35,024 bases of DNA from Bacteroidota bacterium. Its GTDB lineage: Bacteria; Bacteroidota; Bacteroidia; Flavobacteriales; Flavobacteriaceae. Position 1 is the stretch's first letter. Every line of letters starts with the position of its first letter. Position numbers and translations under genes: made by a program. The notes beneath the pieces are model-generated. The model worked only from the letters and a program-made list of their open reading frames with translations. It had not been told where the DNA came from and searched no databases. Shown piece by piece: positions 29,409 to 35,024 of this stretch. The stretch is taken from positions 1 through 35,024 of the forward strand of contig JAEYTL010000007.1 of NCBI GenBank assembly GCA_023434025.1. Direction: 5' to 3'.

Positions 29409-30713
29409 TTAAACTTCATCCGCCACAAAAGACGTCACATCTTTCTTTTTAAACGGACGGATAATCAATCGCCCTTCACGGTCTAAACGAATATAATTAT
29501 AAATCCAGTTGGTCAGCACCACTGCTTTATTTTTAAATCCGATAAGAGAAAATAAGTGTACAAAAATCCAGACAAACCAGGCAAAAACACCATGAAAATG
29601 GAATTTGGGTAAATCTACTACCGCTTTATTTCTGCCAATGGTTGCCATAGATCCTTTGTCTTTGTAAACAAACGGTTTTAACGGCTTATTTTTAATTTTT
29701 CTGATAATATTCTCTCCTAACCATCTCCCTTGTTGCATAGCCGGCTGTGCCATCATGGGATGTCCCTGCGGATTTTTTTCAGAAAACATCGCCGCAATAT
29801 CACCAATTGCAAAAATGTTCTCATACCCATCCACCTGGCTGAATTCGTTTACCTTGACCCGATCTGCTCTCGGAATAACGGCATCTGTACTTATTCCTAC
29901 CGGCAAAGCCCCTTGAACTCCGGCCGTCCAGATTACGGTTGCCGTTTCAAAAGTTAAATCCGTATTGGTTGTAACGGTCTTACCGTCATAACCGGTTACC
30001 CGCACGTTCTTCCAAACATTCACACCTAATTTGACCAGAAAATCTTCTGCTGCCGCTGATGACTTTTCGCTCATCGTATCCAGAATTCTGTCACTTGCCT
30101 GAATAAGGTTAATCTGCATTTTACGTACATCTAAATCGGGATAATCCTTCGGCAAAATAGCTTTCTTCATTTCCGCTAATGCTCCGGCCAATTCTACTCC
30201 GGTAGGACCACCGCCAACCAGAATAAAATTAATCAAGCTATGTCGGTCGTGAATATCGTTTGTTAACAGTGCCTGCTCAAAATTCTCAAGAATTAAACTC
30301 CGGATATTGAGCGATTGCGGAATCGTTTTCATCGCTACACTATTGCGTTCAATTTCTCTGTTGCCAAAAAAGTTTGTCTTAGATCCTGTTGCCAAAACCA
30401 GGTAATCGTAACGTAACTCACCGATATCAGCTTTTACCTTTTGATTTTTCGTATCAATTTCATTGACAAAACCTAATCTAAAATAAAAGTTCTGGTATTC
30501 CTGAACCACTTTTCTAATTGGATAAGCGATGGAACCGGCTTCGAGTCCGCCTGTGGCAACTTGATACAAAAGTGGTTGAAACGTATGGTAATTGTGTTTG
30601 TCGATCAGAACAACCTGAACCCGCTGGTTTTTTAGCTGTTTGGCAAGGGCAATTCCGGCAAATCCTCCTCCAATAATAACGATTCTGGGGAGATTGGTAT
30701 TGGGAATATTCAT
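29409..30713 (-). CDS. ndh: Type II NADH:quinone oxidoreductase
   Basis: 434 residues. Non-proton-pumping NADH dehydrogenase that passes electrons to menaquinone at the cytoplasmic face of the inner membrane. The FAD site IVIIGGGFAG is at 11-20. The hallmark NYHTFQPLLYQVATGGLE is at 41-58. The NADH site FILVGGGPTGVELAG is at 163-177. The flavin-contact AIGDIAAM follows later, and a C-terminal hydrophobic segment (HGVFAWFVWIFVHLFSLIGF) provides the membrane anchor. An exact -7 box lies at 30780-30787, giving a leader of about 60 nt. Confidence 0.92.
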   Translation of the reverse strand: MNIPNTNLPRIVIIGGGFAGIALAKQLKNQRVQVVLIDKHNYHTFQPLLYQVATGGLEAGSIAYPIRKVVQEYQNFYFRLGFVNEIDTKNQKVKADIGELRYDYLVLATGSKTNFFGNREIERNSVAMKTIPQSLNIRSLILENFEQALLTNDIHDRHSLINFILVGGGPTGVELAGALAEMKKAILPKDYPDLDVRKMQINLIQASDRILDTMSEKSSAAAEDFLVKLGVNVWKNVRVTGYDGKTVTTNTDLTFETATVIWTAGVQGALPVGISTDAVIPRADRVKVNEFSQVDGYENIFAIGDIAAMFSEKNPQGHPMMAQPAMQQGRWLGENIIRKIKNKPLKPFVYKDKGSMATIGRNKAVVDLPKFHFHGVFAWFVWIFVHLFSLIGFKNKAVVLTNWIYNYIRLDREGRLIIRPFKKKDVTSFVADEV

Positions 30714-30779
30714 ATTTTTTAGTTACTGAGTTTCTGAATAACTGAGCTACTGCTTTGTTTAGTCAGCCAAGTCACATTG

Positions 30780-30787
30780 CAAAGATA
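30780..30787 (-). promoter_or_regulatory. Promoter -7 box (TATCTTTG) for ndh
   Basis: Exact match on the minus strand, 66 bp upstream of the ATG. The leader contains the CTGAG-rich repeat seen at 30722-30746. Confidence 0.55.
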
Positions 30788-31071
30788 ATGAGATTTAACA
30801 TTTGGAGAAATATTACTTTTAGAAGTATAGTATATTTAACGGAATTTTATCAAACCTGTTTGAATTGGAAAGAGTTAACGGAAGGTAGATTTCTAAAATC
30901 TGAAAATTAAAAGTTGTGAGAACTCATATAGAATGAAAGATTTTAGAAACTGTACTTTGAAATACCTTGTCAAAAGTTCCCGACGACCAAAAGCTGAGAC
31001 TGAAAAACAATCAACAACAAATTAAAAACATTATCTTGTAACAAATTTTACAATCCGACTACTAACCCAAC
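30788..31071. other. Divergent intergenic region, no gene seen
   Basis: The 358-bp gap between ndh and the sigma-factor gene is AT-rich. Apart from the ndh promoter and leader repeat I see no ORF, hairpin or clear -7 box; TTATCTTGTAACAAATTTT at 31031-31049 is the most promoter-like stretch before the sigma-factor start and may be an autoregulated ECF promoter. Confidence 0.4.
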
Positions 31072-31566
31072 ATGAGTAATTCACTGGAGCAATCTTTTGT
31101 TACACAATTAAAAGAAAATCAGAACATCGTTCACAAGATTTGTCGTTTGTACACATCCTGTGAAGATGCTCATAATGATTTATTCCAGGAAATTACTATC
31201 CAGTTGTGGAAAGCTTATCCGAAATTCAGAGGTGACTCCAAATTTTCTACCTGGGCCTATCGGGTAGGCTTAAATACAGCCATTACGTTGTACAGAAAAA
31301 GCACCCGAACTGTTGCCACAACCGACATGGAAGGGAAAAAACAGTTTATCGCTCCCGATGATTATAACTTTGAAGAAGAAGAACAAATCAAACTGTTGTA
31401 TAAGGCTGTTCAGCAGTTGAATGATATTGAAAAAGCATTGATTTTTATGTATCTGGAAGACAAAGATTATGAAGAAATTGCCGAAACACTTGGTATCAGT
31501 GAAGTGAATGCCCGGGTAAAAATGAACAGAATTAAAGGAAAATTAAAAAAAATAGTAAATCCGTAG
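31072..31566 (+). CDS. ECF-type RNA polymerase sigma factor
   Basis: 164 residues with only regions 2 and 4. Region 2 includes DLFQEITIQLWKAYPKFRG (about 36-54) and STWAYRVGLNTAI (60-72). Region 4 includes LNDIEKALIFMYLEDKDYEEIAETLGISEVNARVKMNRIKGKLKK (about 115-160), a helix-turn-helix that binds the -35 element. It belongs to the extracytoplasmic-function class. The gene is followed after 4 bp by a four-helix membrane protein, which takes the place where an anti-sigma factor is normally encoded. Confidence 0.92.
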   Translation: MSNSLEQSFVTQLKENQNIVHKICRLYTSCEDAHNDLFQEITIQLWKAYPKFRGDSKFSTWAYRVGLNTAITLYRKSTRTVATTDMEGKKQFIAPDDYNFEEEEQIKLLYKAVQQLNDIEKALIFMYLEDKDYEEIAETLGISEVNARVKMNRIKGKLKKIVNP

Positions 31567-31570
31567 GAAT

Positions 31571-32212
31571 ATGACTGAGGAATTAGATTTATTAAAAAAA
31601 GCTTGGAAAAAAGATCCGCATGCCTACGAGCAAGTAACGGAAAACCAGATATATAAAATGATTCACAAGCGTTCATCATCCATTGTAAAATGGATTTTGA
31701 TGATTAGTATTGCAGAATTTGTTTTATGGTCTTTCATTAGCTTATTATATGTTGATGAAAATTATCTGAAAACACTGGAAATGTACCACATCGATACGCT
31801 TTTTAACGTAATTGCGGTGATAAATTATATTGTTGTTTTCTTCTTTATTTATATTTTTTATAAAAATTTCAAAACCATTTCCACGACTGATACCATCAGG
31901 AAACTGATGAACTCCATTATAAAGACCCGAAAAACGGTTCAGTTTTATATCTGGTACAACCTAACCATGTTTGCCTTAATTTTTATCATTGTTGTAATCT
32001 CACAAATCACCTATGACCCGAATATTAATTCACTGGTAGAAAATGCAAAAGACATGAACCCGCAAACGTTTTGGATCATAATAGGTCTGACTTATTTTGC
32101 TATGTTTACAATTACCCTCGGCCTGTTCTGGTTGTTCTACCGGTTAATTTACGGCTTTTTAATGAGACGATTACACAAGAATTATGAAGAGTTAAAGAAG
32201 ATTGATTTTTAA
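31571..32212 (+). CDS. Four-helix membrane protein, possible anti-sigma partner
   Basis: 213 residues. A charged N-terminus of about 40 residues (MTEELDLLKKAWKKDPHAYE..NQIYKMIHKRSSS) precedes membrane segments at about 38-62, 73-97, 126-146 and 163-190. Homologues in flavobacteria are often labelled beta-carotene 15,15'-monooxygenase, which nothing here supports. Only 4 bp separate it from the ECF sigma gene, so they are co-translated. It lacks the zinc-binding ZAS motif and the FecR or RskA domains of known anti-sigma factors. A cytoplasmic N-terminus that holds the sigma factor is a reasonable inference, not shown. Confidence 0.8.
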   Translation: MTEELDLLKKAWKKDPHAYEQVTENQIYKMIHKRSSSIVKWILMISIAEFVLWSFISLLYVDENYLKTLEMYHIDTLFNVIAVINYIVVFFFIYIFYKNFKTISTTDTIRKLMNSIIKTRKTVQFYIWYNLTMFALIFIIVVISQITYDPNINSLVENAKDMNPQTFWIIIGLTYFAMFTITLGLFWLFYRLIYGFLMRRLHKNYEELKKIDF

Positions 32213-32262
32213 TATCAAAGTTCCTTTTATTAATCGTTTTGGTGTAAAGTTGAGCCCGTATT

Positions 32263-33066
32263 TTAATATTCCCACATCCTTTTTTTATCGAGTTCCTTTT
32301 GTTCTTCCAATACTTCAACCGGAATTACCTTAAGCATCGAAGGGTGTTGCTCAATGGCATACTCAATTTTTTCTACAATCGCTTCAATTGTCTCGTGCTC
32401 ATAATCAATTTCAAGTGGCTCTTTAATCACCATCGATTGGAGAATTCCTTTTTTCTTAATACGAAGTCCTTTACGGTCAAACGAACGGCGAAAACCATCG
32501 ATTACAATAGGAACAACGATAGGTTTGTGCTGTTTTATAATATGAGCTGTGCCTTTTCTGACCGGTTTAAATGAACGGGTGGTTCCTTGCGGAAAAGTTA
32601 TTACCCAACCGTCATTTAACGCTATTTTTATGTTCTCAGTATCATTTAAATTAACTTCCCGCTTGATATCTTTTCCCTTGGCACGCCAGGTACGTTCAAC
32701 TGTAATGGCTCCGGCATAAGCCAAAATCCGGGGCAAGAACCCTTCTTTCATGGTTTCACTGGCAGCAACATAATAAATATTTAACTTTGGATTCCATAAA
32801 TAACCAACGTTCTTGATAGTATCAACCCTTCCGCTCAAACTGGCGTTAAAAACATGGAACATCGCCACCACATCTGCAAAATAGGTTTGATGATTTGAGA
32901 TGAATAATACGTTGGTATCCGGAAGTTTATTCAGAATTTCAGAACCCTCAATATGCATTTCGTTAAAACCTCTGTACCGCTGATGGGTCAACGCACCAAA
33001 AATACGTATAAGCCACTTTTTGAGGAATAATATATGACCAAAAGGATTTCTTTTAAACAATCCCAT
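32263..33066 (-). CDS. PlsC-like lysophospholipid acyltransferase with variant motifs
   Basis: 267 residues. Block I reads FISNHQTYFAD (56-65 region), with His59 and Asp65 separated by five residues where classical PlsC has HxxxxD. Block III reads FPQGTTRSFKPVRKGT (158-173) where PlsC has FPEGTRS. Both departures keep the usual order and spacing overall, so the fold is PlsC, but it is an atypical subgroup. Expected role: acylation of lysophosphatidate or a related lipid at the inner membrane. It lies 51 bp after the Nudix gene and may be in its operon. Confidence 0.85.
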   Translation of the reverse strand: MGLFKRNPFGHILFLKKWLIRIFGALTHQRYRGFNEMHIEGSEILNKLPDTNVLFISNHQTYFADVVAMFHVFNASLSGRVDTIKNVGYLWNPKLNIYYVAASETMKEGFLPRILAYAGAITVERTWRAKGKDIKREVNLNDTENIKIALNDGWVITFPQGTTRSFKPVRKGTAHIIKQHKPIVVPIVIDGFRRSFDRKGLRIKKKGILQSMVIKEPLEIDYEHETIEAIVEKIEYAIEQHPSMLKVIPVEVLEEQKELDKKRMWEY

Positions 33067-33117
33067 AATCGCCTGTTTTGGAAAAAATTGAATGCGAATT
33101 TATAAAAATCAAACCAA

Positions 33118-33756
33118 TTATAACACCTTTTTAAGAGTTTCTTTTAACTCACTCATCATCATAGCTGTTGCCCCCCAAACAACATGTTCCTTAACTAAAA
33201 AAGCAGGAACATCAATATTAGTTGCATATGAGGTCGATAATTTCCGCATAACCACATTTCGGTCATCTAAAAAATCTTTTAAAGAAAGTTCAATAACCCC
33301 CGCTACTTCATCTTCCTGTAATGAAAATTCCAATTCAGACTGACAGATGCCTAAAAACGGCGAAACTAAAAAATTACTGGGTGGAATATACACTTCCGTA
33401 AATGATTTTACAATTTCAATTTTTGACTGATGAACCCCAATCTCTTCCTCTGTTTCCCTCAAAGCTGTATTCATCAATGTCTCGTCATGTTGTTCAACTT
33501 TACCTCCGGGAAATGCAATTTGTGATGAATGAACCCCGGGATAAGTTGTCCGTACTATCAAAACTAAATGCGTTTCCTTCCGCTTTGGGTACAAAAGCAT
33601 CATCACAGCAGCTCTTTTAGGGTTTGCACTTTCAACATTCAACTCTTTTAACATCTCTATACGCTCTAACGGAGCCATTTTTAAATGAGCAGCAGTAGCA
33701 GGAAGCGATTCTTTTGCTATTTTTGGAATATATTTTAAAAAATTATGAAACTGCAT
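33118..33756 (-). CDS. CoA-pyrophosphatase-type Nudix hydrolase
   Basis: 212 residues. The Nudix box GGKVEQHDETLMNTALRETEEEIG lies at about 98-121 (G-x5-E-x7-RE-x2-EE-x-G). Upstream, LVLIVRTTYPGVHSSQIAFPGG is the UPF0035 motif of coenzyme A pyrophosphatases (NudL/PCD1 type), which hydrolyse CoA or its oxidised forms to phosphopantetheine and 3',5'-ADP. The start MQFHNFLKYIPKI at 33756 matches family N-termini, so its first 12 bases overlap the divergent cyclophilin gene. Cytoplasmic; followed by the acyltransferase gene. Confidence 0.9.
   Translation of the reverse strand: MQFHNFLKYIPKIAKESLPATAAHLKMAPLERIEMLKELNVESANPKRAAVMMLLYPKRKETHLVLIVRTTYPGVHSSQIAFPGGKVEQHDETLMNTALRETEEEIGVHQSKIEIVKSFTEVYIPPSNFLVSPFLGICQSELEFSLQEDEVAGVIELSLKDFLDDRNVVMRKLSTSYATNIDVPAFLVKEHVVWGATAMMMSELKETLKKVL
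33718..33725 (+). promoter_or_regulatory. Promoter -7 box (TATTTTTG) for cyclophilin gene, inside Nudix coding region
   Basis: Exact match 19 bp before the ATG at 33745. It lies within the first 15 codons of the divergently transcribed Nudix gene. Confidence 0.5.
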
Positions 33757-34449
33757 ATATTACTGCTTTTTTTGTCTTCTTTTATCCTTTTTTCATGTCA
33801 AAAGAATCCTAAAGATACTACAGAAAAAAATAGAGTACAAAAAAACAGCATAAAAAAACCCGGAAACAAATCCCAAAAATCAAAATATGATTTAGAGACA
33901 GTTATTATTACTGATGAAAATGCTGTTGACTTTTTAACCTGGTATGGAGAGCATAATCCTGAAAACAAAGTCCATATTGAAACTTCTTACGGAAATATCG
34001 AAATTGAGCTATCTGATAAAACACCGCTGCACAGAGCAAATTTTATTTACCTAGTCAAGAAAAAATATTTCAATACCACTTATTTTCATCGTGTTGTCAA
34101 AAACTTCATTATCCAGGGTGGCAGTTCAGATGAATCCATCACCAAAACAGACAGGAAAAATATTGGTAAATATCTCATTCCTCCTGAGTTTAACAGCACG
34201 CTCAAACATCACTACGGAGCCCTGGCATCAGCCCGATTATGGGAAAATAATCCGGAAAAGTTAAGCAATCCCTATGAGTTTTATCTTGTACAAAACAAAA
34301 ATGGAGCACATCATTTAGACAATGAACATACGGTTTTTGGTAAAATAACCAAAGGATTCGAAGTAATGGATGAAATTGCAAACCAAGAAACCGACAAAAA
34401 AGAATTCCCGCTTTTAAATATAAAAATTAAAGTCAGCATCATCAACTAA
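33745..34449 (+). CDS. Cyclophilin-type peptidyl-prolyl isomerase lipoprotein
   Basis: 234 residues. The lipoprotein signal MKLHILLLFLSSFILFSCQK has acylated Cys18. A lysine-rich linker (about 20-50) leads to the cyclophilin domain (70-234): VHIETSYGNIEIELSDKTP, FHRVVKNFIIQGG with the catalytic arginine in FHRV, YEFYLVQ in place of SQFFI, and HTVFGKITKGFEVMD. It should act as a periplasmic or surface folding catalyst. The stop codon overlaps the ATG of the next gene (TAATG), so the two are translationally coupled. Its 5' end overlaps the Nudix gene head-to-head. Confidence 0.9.
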   Translation: MKLHILLLFLSSFILFSCQKNPKDTTEKNRVQKNSIKKPGNKSQKSKYDLETVIITDENAVDFLTWYGEHNPENKVHIETSYGNIEIELSDKTPLHRANFIYLVKKKYFNTTYFHRVVKNFIIQGGSSDESITKTDRKNIGKYLIPPEFNSTLKHHYGALASARLWENNPEKLSNPYEFYLVQNKNGAHHLDNEHTVFGKITKGFEVMDEIANQETDKKEFPLLNIKIKVSIIN

Positions 34450-34892
34450 TGTTCAGTAAAGAAGAAGCACAAAAGATAAAACGTGAGTTTTGGATAAGCT
34501 TTGCACAAGAATATCCAAGAAAATGGCTACTATATAACACAAAGATCAAAGATGTTACTTTTAAATTTCATGTCGATAACAAAAAAGCCATGGTTTCTCT
34601 TGATATTGAATCAAAAAACGAAGAACACCGCAAAATATATTTTGAAAAAATAGAATCACTCAAAACAATCCTGACTGAGAATTACCTGAGCGATGTACTT
34701 TTTGAAAAAAACCATCACCTCGAAAACGGAAAAATCATCAGCCGGATCTGGGTTGAAATCCATAACATTAGCATCAACAATAAATCCACTTGGGAAAAAA
34801 TTTTCGCCTTCTTTGCAGAAAAAATGGAATCCTTCGAATACTTCTTCTATGAACACGAAGACTACATCAAAGACCTTGAGATAAATACTTAA
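34449..34892 (+). CDS. DUF4268-type protein
   Basis: 147 residues. FSKEEAQKIKREFWISFAQ at the start and the W-x-LYNTKIKDVTFKFHVDN segment match DUF4268, also found as the C-terminal domain of some nuclease-like proteins. Later parts are SLDIESKNEEHRKIYFEKIESLK and SRIWVEIHNISINNK, then aromatic helices (FAFFAEKMESFEYFFYEH). There is no signal peptide; cytoplasmic. Function unknown. The ATG overlaps the cyclophilin stop by one base. Coupling to a periplasmic foldase is odd and is probably positional. Confidence 0.8.
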   Translation: MFSKEEAQKIKREFWISFAQEYPRKWLLYNTKIKDVTFKFHVDNKKAMVSLDIESKNEEHRKIYFEKIESLKTILTENYLSDVLFEKNHHLENGKIISRIWVEIHNISINNKSTWEKIFAFFAEKMESFEYFFYEHEDYIKDLEINT

Positions 34893-34904
34893 TTATAATT
34901 CGGG

Positions 34905-34975
34905 TGTTCCCCTGCGTAAACTCCGGGTCGGGCTATCCGCTGCTATCCCTCACACGGGTTCAGTGTATCAAAGCA
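34905..34975. repeat. GC-rich intergenic block, probable dispersed repeat
   Basis: After the DUF4268 gene there is an abrupt GC-rich stretch (GTGTTCCCCTGCGTAAACTC, then CGGGTCGGGCTATCCGCTGC) in AT-rich surroundings, with no ORF. The GGTCGGGCTATCCGCT core is one I recall as widespread between genes in flavobacteria. The remaining bases to the window end are A-rich with nothing recognised. Confidence 0.4.
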
Positions 34976-35024
34976 TTTCAAAGCAAAAAAATCTAAAAAA
35001 AAAGAGCATCAGCCAAGAAGTAAA

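Noticed and set aside
31571..32212. Beta-carotene 15,15'-monooxygenase, the common database label
   Set aside because: No histidine ligand set or propeller fold; it is a four-helix membrane protein.

Overview
The window comes from a Bacteroidota chromosome, almost certainly a Flavobacteriaceae member (Flavobacterium-like). It is AT-rich. Most genes are preceded by an exact or one-off TAnnTTTG element, the Bacteroidota -7 box, and Shine-Dalgarno sequences are weak or absent. A secreted glucanase ends in a type IX secretion sorting domain. The gene set (icmF, DUF4197, DUF3810, flavobacterial PepD, carboxypeptidase-D-like TonB receptor) also fits that family. It reads as ordinary chromosome. An insertion-sequence end lies at the left edge and several flavobacterial-type repeats lie between genes. 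I saw no tRNA, rRNA, CRISPR array or prophage.

Layout. 1-126: end of an IS3-type element. 161-9.5 kb: fused isobutyryl-CoA mutase (icmF), a DUF4197 lipoprotein, an alpha/beta hydrolase, a new 51-residue ORF, a BtuF-like metal/cobalamin receptor, a family 16 glucanase and pyrF. 9.6-17.6 kb: a block of stress-type genes made of csbD, a lipocalin-like lipoprotein, an AraC-type regulator, a single-domain response regulator, a CHASE3/PAS histidine kinase, a YihY membrane protein, and a seven-gene operon of small envelope proteins (two lipoproteins, a beta-barrel, lmo0937-like, YtxH-like, holin-like, and a coiled-coil protein). 17.6-21.4 kb: prfA, a DUF6265 lipoprotein and an S9 peptidase lipoprotein. 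21.6-28.2 kb: iron-acquisition genes (TonB receptor, PepSY membrane protein, thioredoxin-like [2Fe-2S] ferredoxin), with an SMI1/KNR4 protein and pepD between them. 28.3-34.9 kb: DUF3810 metallopeptidase, type II NADH dehydrogenase, an ECF sigma factor with a membrane partner, an acyltransferase, a CoA-type Nudix hydrolase, a cyclophilin lipoprotein and a DUF4268 protein.

Most notable. (1) The 9.6-17.6 kb block brings together homologues of Gram-positive SigmaB-regulon proteins (CsbD, YtxH, lmo0937) beside a split two-component/AraC module in a phylum without SigmaB; two of its promoters share TAACA-N21-AACTTTGTA. (2) Three 23-bp elements of one design (TTATTTnnA, five bases, TCTAAATAA) sit at the promoters of the TonB receptor and the ferredoxin, and are a good Fur-box candidate. 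(3) A frameshifted 3' remnant of a pepD-like gene lies about 5 kb from intact pepD. (4) The Nudix and cyclophilin genes overlap head-to-head by 12 bp. (5) A strong UUCG-loop terminator lies between the TonB receptor and its PepSY partner.
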